Notes under the pieces: model-generated
The model's database searches: none
What the model was told of the DNA's origin: nothing
The model's input: only the letters and a program-made list of their open reading frames with translations
NCBI RefSeq assembly: GCF_000423665.1
Contig: NZ_AUIK01000010.1
Span: 1-64,000 of the forward strand
Direction: 5' to 3'
DNA: 64,000 nucleotides
Origin: Solirubrobacter soli DSM 22325
GTDB lineage: Bacteria; Actinomycetota; Thermoleophilia; Solirubrobacterales; Solirubrobacteraceae
Shown: one piece after another, positions 24,223-32,177 of the stretch
Layout: each line of letters opens with the position of its first letter
Position numbering within the stretch: position 1 is the first letter of the stretch
Program-made: the position numbers and the translations under genes

Positions 24223-25091
24223 TCGAGGCGAACTTCATCGCTCGGCCCTATCGGGGTGTGAGCGTGCAGGATGCGCCGTCGCTGGAGCCGGAGGCGCTGC
24301 TCGCGCACGTCCGGTCGCGGCGGGTGTATCGGCGGACGGAGTTCATCGTCGCGGTGCACGGTGATGAACGCGCCCTGGTGCAACTCGAGCGCGAGGACGG
24401 GGATGAGATCCTCCTCGGTGTGCGCGACGCCCGCCTGCTGGCCACGCCGGACCAGGTCGTGTTCGTCGTCGACCACGAGGTCGACACCGGGAACGCGAGC
24501 CAACTCGCGCGCGCGGCGAGGGCGAGCGGAGAGGACGCGCTCGTGTACGTGGTCGAGGGGCGCTATCAGCACGTCAACTTCATCTACGCGCCGACGCCGG
24601 TTCGCGTCCGCGTCGTGGAGGTCGTGCCGCCGCATCCGCCGAAGCTGCTCGACATGGCCCGGACGGTGCTCGAATACGACGAGGATCTACCGCCGCTGGA
24701 GCTCGACTTCGTACCGATCGACCTGCGCGAGCTCGCCGCCGCCCATCCCGCCGGGCACTATCTCTTCCCGTGCCGGTGCGCGGGGCTCGACCTCGATGCG
24801 ACCGTCGATTTCCTCGACGCCGGGCCGCCGAGGGCGGCGGATTGGACGCTGATCGGGTGCGAGCGCTCGCGCCAGATCCACGAGGCGCTCTACGGTCACG
24901 AGCCGCACGCGCGGGTCGACTTCTGCCCGCTGCTGCACGACACCGACGAGCCGGACGCGCTCACGCTGCGCAAGTGCTGCCTGCGCGAGCGTGGCATCGA
25001 GCGCGAGGGGTCGCGGATGACGGTGCCGTGGGGTGCGAACCTCGAAGAGGTCCGCACCGCGTTGCGCTCGCTGGCGGGGGTGGCGGCATGA
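24219..25091 (+). CDS. Hypothetical cysteine-cluster protein in the DUF1116/DUF2877 operon
   Basis: 290 residues starting with TTG overlapping the DUF2877 stop (TTGA). The N-terminal two thirds look alpha/beta (FIVAVHGDERALVQLE, QVVFVVDHEVDTGN). The C-terminal third holds all six Cys: C185, C187, C214, C236, C253 and C254 (FPCRCAG, IGCERSRQI, DFCPLL, RKCCLRERGI). That spacing suggests a zinc or Fe-S site. The family is not one I can name with confidence. Coupled upstream to DUF2877 and downstream (ATGA) to the first lyase gene, it links the carbamoyl and lyase modules. Confidence 0.78.
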   Translation: MIEANFIARPYRGVSVQDAPSLEPEALLAHVRSRRVYRRTEFIVAVHGDERALVQLEREDGDEILLGVRDARLLATPDQVVFVVDHEVDTGNASQLARAARASGEDALVYVVEGRYQHVNFIYAPTPVRVRVVEVVPPHPPKLLDMARTVLEYDEDLPPLELDFVPIDLRELAAAHPAGHYLFPCRCAGLDLDATVDFLDAGPPRAADWTLIGCERSRQIHEALYGHEPHARVDFCPLLHDTDEPDALTLRKCCLRERGIEREGSRMTVPWGANLEEVRTALRSLAGVAA

Positions 25092-26443
25092 GTCAGGGGA
25101 TCGACCTCGCCGACTCCGTGATCTACGGCCACCTGTGGGCGACCGACGAGGCGCGGGCGCTGCTGGGTGACGAGGGCCGCACGCGGGCGTGGGTGCGGAT
25201 CATCGCGGCGCTCGCCGCCGCGCAGGGTGAGCTCGGGCTGATCCCGCCGGGGGCGGCGGCGGAGCTCGAAGGCCTCGACGCCACGGGCCTCGACCTCGCG
25301 GCGGTCGGCGAGGCCACGCGCGCCAGCGGCCACTCGACGCTCGGCCTGATCCGGGTGCTGCGCGAGGACCTCGGCCCGGAAGCAGCCGAATGGCTCTACT
25401 ACGGCGCGACCGTCCAGGACGTGACCGACACGTGGTTCGGCCTGGTGATGCAGCGGATGCTGGCGATCGCCCGTCGCGATCTGGAAGCGACCGCGCGGGC
25501 GCTGTCCGAGCACGCGGAGCGCCACCGGGACACCGTCATGCTCGGCCGCACGCACGGCCAGCCCGGCCTGCCGATCACGTTCGGCTTCAAGGCCGCGGTC
25601 TGGGCCGCGGAGGTCCACCGCCACCTCGAGCGCATCGGCCAGGCCGAGCCGCGGCTCGCCGTCGGGCAGTTGGCCGGCGCCGTCGGGACGCTGTCCGCGT
25701 ACGGCGACGCCGGGCTGGAGCTGCAGCGCCGGCTCATGGACCGGCTCGGTCTCGGTGTGCCCGACGCGAGCTGGCTCGTCGCACGCGACCGCGTCGCCGA
25801 GTTCGTCACGCTCCTCGCGCTGATCACCGGCACGCTGGCCAAGGTCGGCAACGAGGTCTACAACCTCCAGCGCCCCGAGTTGGGCGAGGTGTCCGAGGCG
25901 CCGACCGCGGGCGTCGTCGGCTCCATCACGATGCCACAGAAGCGCAACCCCGAGCGCTCCGAGCACCTGTGGACGCTCGCCCGCCTGGTCCGCGGTCATG
26001 CGGGTCTCGCGCTCGAAGGTCTCGTCGGCGAGCACGAACGCGACGGTGCGGCCTGGAAGACCGAGTGGGCCGTCCTCCCCCAGGCCGCCGCGGCCGCGTC
26101 CGTGTCGCTCGCGCTCGGCCGCGAGCTCGTCGAGGGCCTCCGCGTCGATGCCACCCGCATGCGCGAGAACCTCGACGCCCAGCGCGGCTACGTCCTCGCC
26201 GAGCCGGCGATGCTCGCGCTCGCCGCCCGGATCGGCAAGCACCACGCGCACGAGCTCGTCCACCGCGCCGCGCTGGCGGGTCAGGAGGCGGGGATGACGC
26301 TCCAGGAGGCGCTCGCGGCCGACGCCGAGATCGCGGCCGCGCTGTCGCGCGACGAGCTCGCGGCGCTGCTGCGCCCGGAGGCCGCGTTGGGCGCCGCGGG
26401 CGAGATGGTGGACGAGGTCGTCGCACGAGGGCGGACGCGATGA
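25088..26443 (+). CDS. Adenylosuccinate lyase-like protein (aspartase/fumarase superfamily)
   Basis: 451 residues. Superfamily motifs are intact: GRTHGQPGLPITFGFK (catalytic His region) and the mobile loop GSITMPQKRNPERSEH. The N-terminus resembles PurB/CMLE-type lyases. A second superfamily member follows immediately, and a phosphosulfolactate synthase gene faces them. In the Xanthobacter coenzyme M pathway XcbC1, a member of this superfamily, eliminates phosphate from phosphosulfolactate, so a similar role is possible. A general adenylosuccinate or cycloisomerase role is the alternative. The start overlaps the Cys-cluster gene (ATGA). Confidence 0.85.
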   Translation: MSQGIDLADSVIYGHLWATDEARALLGDEGRTRAWVRIIAALAAAQGELGLIPPGAAAELEGLDATGLDLAAVGEATRASGHSTLGLIRVLREDLGPEAAEWLYYGATVQDVTDTWFGLVMQRMLAIARRDLEATARALSEHAERHRDTVMLGRTHGQPGLPITFGFKAAVWAAEVHRHLERIGQAEPRLAVGQLAGAVGTLSAYGDAGLELQRRLMDRLGLGVPDASWLVARDRVAEFVTLLALITGTLAKVGNEVYNLQRPELGEVSEAPTAGVVGSITMPQKRNPERSEHLWTLARLVRGHAGLALEGLVGEHERDGAAWKTEWAVLPQAAAAASVSLALGRELVEGLRVDATRMRENLDAQRGYVLAEPAMLALAARIGKHHAHELVHRAALAGQEAGMTLQEALAADAEIAAALSRDELAALLRPEAALGAAGEMVDEVVARGRTR

Positions 26444-27969
26444 GCCCGGCGCCGCGCGGCGAGGCCGCGGGCAGCGACGCGGCGGCGCGCGGCGAGGCCG
26501 CGGGCGGCGACCGGGCGGCGCCCGCCGAGGCCGCGGGCGGCGACCGGGCGGCGCGCGGCGAGGCCGCGGGCGGCGACGCGGCGGCGCCGGGCGGCGCCGT
26601 TTCGCCTCCTCCCGGGTATCTCGGTGCGGAGGGGCGGGTGCGGAGTGGGCCGGCGCCGGAGCTCGTGGCGGCCGGGTATGAGCTCGAGCTCGCCGACGCG
26701 GATCTCCTCCACGGTGGGCTGACGCTTGCGGACCTCGCGCATGTCATCGCGCACCCGGCGATCCCGGACGGGGATCGGCGGACGTTGCTGAGAGCGCTGC
26801 TCGAGCTCGACGCCGGCGGGCCGGCCATCGAGGACCCGCGGTACGGGGATCTCGTCAACGTGCGCGAGCGGGAGTTGGAGCAGCGGATCGGGACCGCGGC
26901 GGGGTGGTTGAACGCCGGGCGGCCGCGGCGGGAGGCGGGGCGGATCGCCTTCCGGGTCGCGCTACGCACCCGTGTGCTCGACCTCGAACAGGCGGCGCTG
27001 CGGCTCGCCACAGCGCTCACCGATCAGGCGACCCGAGAGCGCGACACGCCGATGCCGGACTTCACGTACCTGCAGGCCGCGCAACCCACGACCGCCGGGC
27101 ACTGGCTGCTCTCGCACGCCGCGCCCGCGCTACGGGACGCGGAACGCACGGCGCGCGACTTCGCCGCGATCAACCAGAGCCCTGCCGGAGCCGGCGGCGT
27201 CAACGGCTCGCGCTACCCGCTCGACCGGGAGCGCCTGGCCGCCCTGCTCGGCTTCGACGCCCCGATCACCCACACCCGCGACGCGATGTGGCGCACGGAC
27301 GACATCACCGAGACCACCCACCATGCCGCCACCGTCGCCACGACCGCCTCGCGTTTCGCGGAGGACGTCGAGCTCTATTCCAGCGACGAGTTCGGCCTCA
27401 TCCGCATCGGTGACGCCTTCTGTCGCGCCAGCGCGTTGATGCCACAGAAGCGCAACCCGTACGCGCTGGTCGTGATCCGCGGCGCGGCGGGCACGCTGCT
27501 CGGCCGCGCGACCGGCGTGCTCGCCACCCAGCGCACACCGTCGGGGCGCACCGACAACCTGCTCTACGCCTACGGCGAGGTCACCGGCGCGGTCGAGCTC
27601 GCCACGCGCACCGTCGACCTCGCCGCCGCGGTCACCGAAAGCCTCGACTTCAACGCGGCCGAGCTGCCCGAGGCGACCTTCGCCGCCGACGTCGCCGAGG
27701 CGCTCACGCGCCACCGAGGCATCGACTACCGCACGGCGTACAAGATCGTCGCGGCGGGCGGGGAGCTCGGGTTCGACCCGGCGCCGTACATGCGGTTCGA
27801 CGCCGCGATGGCGACCCGGACGGTCACCGGCGGCGCCGCACCCGGCCCGATGGACGCCATGCTCGCCGACACACGCGAGACGATCGCCGCGGCGACGACG
27901 CGCCTGAAGCGGCGGCGCGAGGCGCTGAGAACCGCCGAGGCGGCGCTGCGTCAGCTCGCCGTCTGCTGA
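26440..27969 (+). CDS. Argininosuccinate lyase-like protein (aspartase/fumarase superfamily) with repeat N-terminus
   Basis: 509 residues. Residues 6-47 are an Ala/Gly/Asp-rich repeat (11-residue unit RGEAAGGDRAA), absent from ordinary ArgH. The lyase core shows RASALMPQKRNPYALVVIRG, but the first signature is changed to FTYLQAAQPTTAGHW (no Thr-His-x-Gln), so the substrate may differ from argininosuccinate. No arginine genes are nearby. It is coupled by ATGA to the previous lyase and overlaps the phosphosulfolactate synthase gene's end by 19 bp. By analogy with XcbD1 it could act in a coenzyme M-like pathway; this is inference. Confidence 0.83.
   Translation: MSPAPRGEAAGSDAAARGEAAGGDRAAPAEAAGGDRAARGEAAGGDAAAPGGAVSPPPGYLGAEGRVRSGPAPELVAAGYELELADADLLHGGLTLADLAHVIAHPAIPDGDRRTLLRALLELDAGGPAIEDPRYGDLVNVRERELEQRIGTAAGWLNAGRPRREAGRIAFRVALRTRVLDLEQAALRLATALTDQATRERDTPMPDFTYLQAAQPTTAGHWLLSHAAPALRDAERTARDFAAINQSPAGAGGVNGSRYPLDRERLAALLGFDAPITHTRDAMWRTDDITETTHHAATVATTASRFAEDVELYSSDEFGLIRIGDAFCRASALMPQKRNPYALVVIRGAAGTLLGRATGVLATQRTPSGRTDNLLYAYGEVTGAVELATRTVDLAAAVTESLDFNAAELPEATFAADVAEALTRHRGIDYRTAYKIVAAGGELGFDPAPYMRFDAAMATRTVTGGAAPGPMDAMLADTRETIAAATTRLKRRREALRTAEAALRQLAVC
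26455..26580. repeat. 33-bp period coding repeat at the lyase N-terminus
   Basis: About four copies of a 33-bp unit (core gcggcgaggccgcgggcggc) encode an 11-residue Ala/Gly/Asp/Arg repeat directly after the start codon. The real lyase homology starts only after about residue 50, so the start codon may in principle lie beyond the repeat. Confidence 0.8.
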
Positions 27970-28772
27970 GGCAGCAGATCCAAGGTGTCGAAGCGCAGCC
28001 CGCGCCGCAGCGTCTCCAGCGCGATCACGTCCTCGGCCGAGATGTTCCCGAGGTTGACGTTCGGCCCGATCCGCCGCAGCAGCCACGCCTGCTGAGCACG
28101 CTGCGGCGCCTCGAAGATCACGGTCTCCTGCCCGACCGCGCCGACGATCGCGTCGACCAGCTCGCCGTGCACGGCGCCTGTGGCATCGAAGAGCCCGACG
28201 GTCCCGCTCTCGCGCCCTTCGGCGATCACCAACGCGGCCCCCGCCGCCAGATCCGAGAGCATCTCCGCGCACCAGTCGCTGGCGACCGCCTCGTCGCTCT
28301 TGGACCCCACCTCGGCGATCACCGTGAACTCGCGCGCCAGCTCGGCGATCAGCTCCGCCTTGCGCTCCCGCGCCAGCGGCAGCGAGCCGTTGGAGACCTC
28401 GACGTGATCGATCCCGAGCTCGCGCAGCCACTCGACGTAGCGGTCGAGCTTGCCCTGGTGCGCGGCGATCTCCAGCAGCGTCCCGCCGGGGCACACCGCG
28501 ATCCCCGCGTCGCGACAGATCGCGACCTTGTCCGGCACGGCGCCGGTCACGTAGGCCGTCCCCCACCCGAGCTTGATCATGTCGATGTGCTCGCCCGCGG
28601 TGACGAGCAGCGACTCGAGCGCGAGCGGCGAGAGCCCGCGATCCATGACGTGCGTGATCCCCGCCCGGCGCGGCTTCACCGTCCGCGCGGGCAGATCCAG
28701 GAACGTCGGCATCCGGCGGCGCGGGACGTGCGGCGGGCCGACACCGTCCAGTCGCCAGGTACGATCGTCCAC
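27951..28772 (-). CDS. comA: Phosphosulfolactate synthase (ComA family)
   Basis: 273 residues from GTG 28772 (ATG 28712 would remove 20). A TIM barrel that adds sulfite to phosphoenolpyruvate to give phosphosulfolactate, the first step of coenzyme M synthesis in methanogens and of sulfolactate formation in some bacteria. Conserved stretches are ITHVMDRGLSP, MIKLGWGTAYVTGA and IDHVEVSNGSLPL. It faces the two lyase genes tail to tail and follows the chemosensory operon by 10 bp on the same strand, so it may be co-transcribed with either process. It is uncommon in actinobacteria as far as I know. Confidence 0.9.
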   Translation of the reverse strand: MDDRTWRLDGVGPPHVPRRRMPTFLDLPARTVKPRRAGITHVMDRGLSPLALESLLVTAGEHIDMIKLGWGTAYVTGAVPDKVAICRDAGIAVCPGGTLLEIAAHQGKLDRYVEWLRELGIDHVEVSNGSLPLARERKAELIAELAREFTVIAEVGSKSDEAVASDWCAEMLSDLAAGAALVIAEGRESGTVGLFDATGAVHGELVDAIVGAVGQETVIFEAPQRAQQAWLLRRIGPNVNLGNISAEDVIALETLRRGLRFDTLDLLPQQTAS

Positions 28773-28782
28773 AGCTGAGAGT

Positions 28783-31143
28783 CTAGGCGCCGAGCAGGCT
28801 CTGCACGTGCTCCAGCAGCTCACCGGGCGTGAACGGCTTGGCCAGGAAGCGCGCGCCCGCGTCGAGCTGCACGTCCTCGCCCGCGTAGCCGGAGATGAAC
28901 AGCACGCGCGTGCCCGGCGCGCGGGCCAGGATCCGGTCGGCCAGCTCGCGCCCGTTCATCCCCGGCATCAGGATGTCGGTGATCAGCAGGTCGGGATCGG
29001 CGCGGCGCAGCGCCTCCTCGCCCCCGCGCGCGAGCGTCACGCGGTAGCCGGCCGGCTCGAGCACGACCCGCACCAGGTCACGCAGCGCGTCGTCGTCCTC
29101 GACGACCAGAACCGACCCGGAACCGCTCCCCGGCACGACCTGCGCCGCCGGCGCGTCGACGTGGATCGGCGCGTCCTCGGAGCGCGGGAGCGAGATCGCG
29201 AACGTCGAGCCGACGTCGAGGCGGCTCTCGACCGCGATCCGCCCGCCGCTCTGGTGGACGATCCCGAACACGGTGGAGAGCCCGAGCCCCGTGCCCTTGC
29301 CCTCCTCCTTGGTGGTGAAGAACGGCTCGAAGATCTGCGCCTGCGTGCGGTCGTCCATGCCGGAGCCGGTGTCGGTGACGACGAGCCGGACCCAGACGTC
29401 GTCCACGCACTCGGTGGCGATCGTGAGCCGCCCGCGCCCGTCCATCGCGTCGCGGGCGTTGATCGCGAGGTTCATCACGACCTGCTCGAGCTGGGCGCGA
29501 TCGGCGATCAGCGGGACCGGTTCGGCCTCGAGCGCGAACACGAGCTCGATCCCCTCCCCCAGCAGACGGCGCATCAGCGTCTCCATCTCACCCACGACGT
29601 GGTTGAGGTCGAGCGCCTTGGGCCGCAGCGTCTGCCGCCGGCCGAACGCCAGCAGCCGTTGCGTGAGCTCGGTCGCGCGCTCGCCGGAGCGCTTGGCCTC
29701 CTCGACGAACTCGCGCGTCGGGTCGCCTTGGCCGAGGCGCGCGAGCGCCAGCTCCGAGAACCCGATGACGCCGGTCATCAGGTTGTTGAAGTCGTGCGCG
29801 ATGCCGCCCGCCAGACGCCCGACCGACTCGAGCTTCTGGGACTGCAGCAGCGCGCGCTCGAGCTCCTTGCGGGCGCTGATGTCGCGGGCGATCTCGGCGA
29901 TCGCGACCACCGCGCCTTGGGCGTCGCGCACCGGCGAGAGCGTCAGGCTGACATCGATCTCGCGACCGTCGCGGGTCAGGCGGACCATCTCATGGCCTTG
30001 GATCGACTCGCCCCAGGCGACGCGGTCGAGCATCGCGCGCAGCTCGTCGACCTGGTCGGGACGGGCGACGAGCTCGATCGAGTTTCCGACCGCCTCGTCG
30101 CCGACATAGCCGTACAGGCGCGCGGCGCCGCGGTTCCAGGTCTCGATCCGCCCGTCGGGACCGAGCCTGACCATGCCGTCGTCGGCGGACTCGACGATCG
30201 CCGCCATCGCCCGCAGCGCCTCCTCGGCGCGACGGCGCGCGGCGATCTCGGCCGACAACTCCGACGTGCGCTCCTGCACGCGCCGTTCGAGGTGCTCCTG
30301 CAGCAGCGCCCGGTCCAGCGCGGCGCCGACCTGGGCCCCGAAGCCGTCGAGCGTGCGCAGCTCGTCGTCGTCGAGCAGGCGCTCGTCGGGGCCGACGAGC
30401 TGGAGGCGGCCGAGGATGCCGGGGCCCGTGCGGAGTGGCACCGTGAAGTCGACCGCCGGAGCGCGCTCGAGCGAGGCCATCCGCGCGACCGTCCCGGCGC
30501 TCCCGGCGAGCCGGTTCCCCTCGATCACGATCCAGGCGCCGCGCACGCCGGGCAGCTCCAGCGCGCGGGCGAGCGCCTCGAGCACGACGTCGCGCTCGGT
30601 CGTGCAGCGGTTCAGGCCCTCCGCGAGGCGGTAGAGCAGGTCGAGCGAGTGGTAGGAGCGGGTGAGCTCGTCGTCGAGGTGGACGGTCTCCTCGAAGGTC
30701 GAGAAGAGGAACTCCAGCACCTGCTCGCGCTCGGCGCCGACGGTGGCCGCCACCGGCACGCGGCTGCGCTCGGCGCCGTCGGCCAGGCAGCGCTCGACGC
30801 GCGCGAGCAGCGACGCGCTCTCGTACGGCTTGCGCACGAAGTTGTCCGCGCCGCACGCGAGCCCTTCGATCACGTCCTGCGGGCTCGTCAGCGAGGTGAG
30901 CAGGATCACCGGCGTGTCATTGAGCGCCGGGTCCTGCTTGATCGAGCGGCACAGCGTGTAGCCGTCCATGCGTGGCATCACGACGTCGGTCAGCACGAGA
31001 TCGGGCGGGTGCGAGCGGGCGAGCTCGAGCGCGGCGACGCCGTCGGCCGCGGACACGGTTTCATAGCCGGCCTGCTCGAGCAGGTGCAGGAGCTGCTGTG
31101 CCTGGGTCGGGCTGTCCTCGACGACGAGAACCCGTCGGCTCAT
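28783..31143 (-). CDS. Hybrid sensor histidine kinase: REC-GAF-PAS-HisKA-HATPase-REC
   Basis: 786 residues, no membrane segment. An N-terminal receiver (Asp in LVLTDVVMPRMDGY), a GAF-like region (around 175-305), a PAS domain (around 330-445), the kinase with phospho-His in GGIAHDFNNLMTGVIGF and a HATPase domain (DTGSGMDD, GTGLGLSTV), and a C-terminal receiver (LLITDILMPGMNG). Two receivers flank one kinase, so it can take phosphate from CheA and relay it onward. ATG 31143 overlaps the cheB stop (ATGA). It is the probable output node of the operon, as no separate cheY is present. Confidence 0.92.
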   Translation of the reverse strand: MSRRVLVVEDSPTQAQQLLHLLEQAGYETVSAADGVAALELARSHPPDLVLTDVVMPRMDGYTLCRSIKQDPALNDTPVILLTSLTSPQDVIEGLACGADNFVRKPYESASLLARVERCLADGAERSRVPVAATVGAEREQVLEFLFSTFEETVHLDDELTRSYHSLDLLYRLAEGLNRCTTERDVVLEALARALELPGVRGAWIVIEGNRLAGSAGTVARMASLERAPAVDFTVPLRTGPGILGRLQLVGPDERLLDDDELRTLDGFGAQVGAALDRALLQEHLERRVQERTSELSAEIAARRRAEEALRAMAAIVESADDGMVRLGPDGRIETWNRGAARLYGYVGDEAVGNSIELVARPDQVDELRAMLDRVAWGESIQGHEMVRLTRDGREIDVSLTLSPVRDAQGAVVAIAEIARDISARKELERALLQSQKLESVGRLAGGIAHDFNNLMTGVIGFSELALARLGQGDPTREFVEEAKRSGERATELTQRLLAFGRRQTLRPKALDLNHVVGEMETLMRRLLGEGIELVFALEAEPVPLIADRAQLEQVVMNLAINARDAMDGRGRLTIATECVDDVWVRLVVTDTGSGMDDRTQAQIFEPFFTTKEEGKGTGLGLSTVFGIVHQSGGRIAVESRLDVGSTFAISLPRSEDAPIHVDAPAAQVVPGSGSGSVLVVEDDDALRDLVRVVLEPAGYRVTLARGGEEALRRADPDLLITDILMPGMNGRELADRILARAPGTRVLFISGYAGEDVQLDAGARFLAKPFTPGELLEHVQSLLGA

Positions 31144-32177
31144 CGGACCCGCTCCGCCTCGACCACCCGCAGCGCCTCCGCGATCGCCGACGGCGCCAAC
31201 ACCTCGCACGCGGCCTTCAGCCGCACGGCCTCGCCCGGCATCCCGTAGATCACGCTCGACGCCTCATCCTGGGCGATGGTGAGCGCGCCCGCGTCGCGCA
31301 TCTGGCGCAGGCCGTCGGCTCCGTCGCGGCCCATCCCGGTGAGCAGGATCCCGACCGCCTCGCGACCACAGCTGTCCGCGACGGAGTTGAACAGGCGGGT
31401 GATCGACGGGCAGAAGCCGTTCACCGGCGGCCCTTGCTCGAGCTGGACGCGGCCCTCGCGGGTGACCGTCATGTGCCGGCCGCCACCGGCCACGTACATG
31501 GTGCCCGGCTCGAGCGGCTGGCCGTGGGCCGCGACGACGACGCGCATCGACGTGCGGCTGCCGAGCCATTCGACGAATCCGTCGATGAAGCCATCGGTGA
31601 TGTGCTGGACGAGCAGGACCGGGACGCCGAGCGGCGCGGGCAGGCCCTCGAGGATCGCCGACAGCGCCTGGGGGCCGCCGGTCGAGGCGCCGATCGCGAT
31701 CACGCGAGGCTCGCGCGGACGGGTGAAGCGCTCAGGCGGGTGCTGCGCGACGCCGTTGGCCGAGCGGCGGCGCACGACCTTGACCTCTGACATCAGCTTG
31801 AGCGTGCGCAGCAGGCCGGCCGCGGCCTCGTCGTGGCCGTCCTCCCACAGCGCGGGCGGCTTGGCCAACAGGATCAGCGCGCCGGCTTCGAGCGCCGTGA
31901 AGCCGCCGCGGGTCTCGGACTGGCTCGAGCTCGCGGTCGCCATCACGATCGGCGTCGGCGCGACTTCCATGATCTTGCGGGTCGCCTCGTAGCCGTCCAG
32001 GACCGGCATGTGGACGTCCATCAGGATCACGTCGGGGCGCAGGCTCGCGGCCATGTCGACCGCTTCCTGGCCGTTCTTGGCCGCGCCCACGACCTCGATG
32101 CCAGGGTCCTCGTCGAGCAGGTAGGTGAGGTAGGCGCGGGTGACCGCGGAGTCCTCGGCGAGCAACACCCGGATCAC
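31140..32177 (-). CDS. cheB: Chemotaxis protein-glutamate methylesterase CheB
   Basis: 345 residues: receiver (Asp in VILMDVHMPVLDGY) plus methylesterase with catalytic Ser in IGASTGGPQAL, His in VQHITDGF and Asp in LTGMGRDGADGL. It removes methyl groups from the receptor to reset sensitivity. GTG 32177 is chosen because it overlaps the cheA stop (GTGA) and starts the receiver (VIRVLLAEDSAV). Confidence 0.95.
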   Translation of the reverse strand: MIRVLLAEDSAVTRAYLTYLLDEDPGIEVVGAAKNGQEAVDMAASLRPDVILMDVHMPVLDGYEATRKIMEVAPTPIVMATASSSQSETRGGFTALEAGALILLAKPPALWEDGHDEAAAGLLRTLKLMSEVKVVRRRSANGVAQHPPERFTRPREPRVIAIGASTGGPQALSAILEGLPAPLGVPVLLVQHITDGFIDGFVEWLGSRTSMRVVVAAHGQPLEPGTMYVAGGGRHMTVTREGRVQLEQGPPVNGFCPSITRLFNSVADSCGREAVGILLTGMGRDGADGLRQMRDAGALTIAQDEASSVIYGMPGEAVRLKAACEVLAPSAIAEALRVVEAERVR

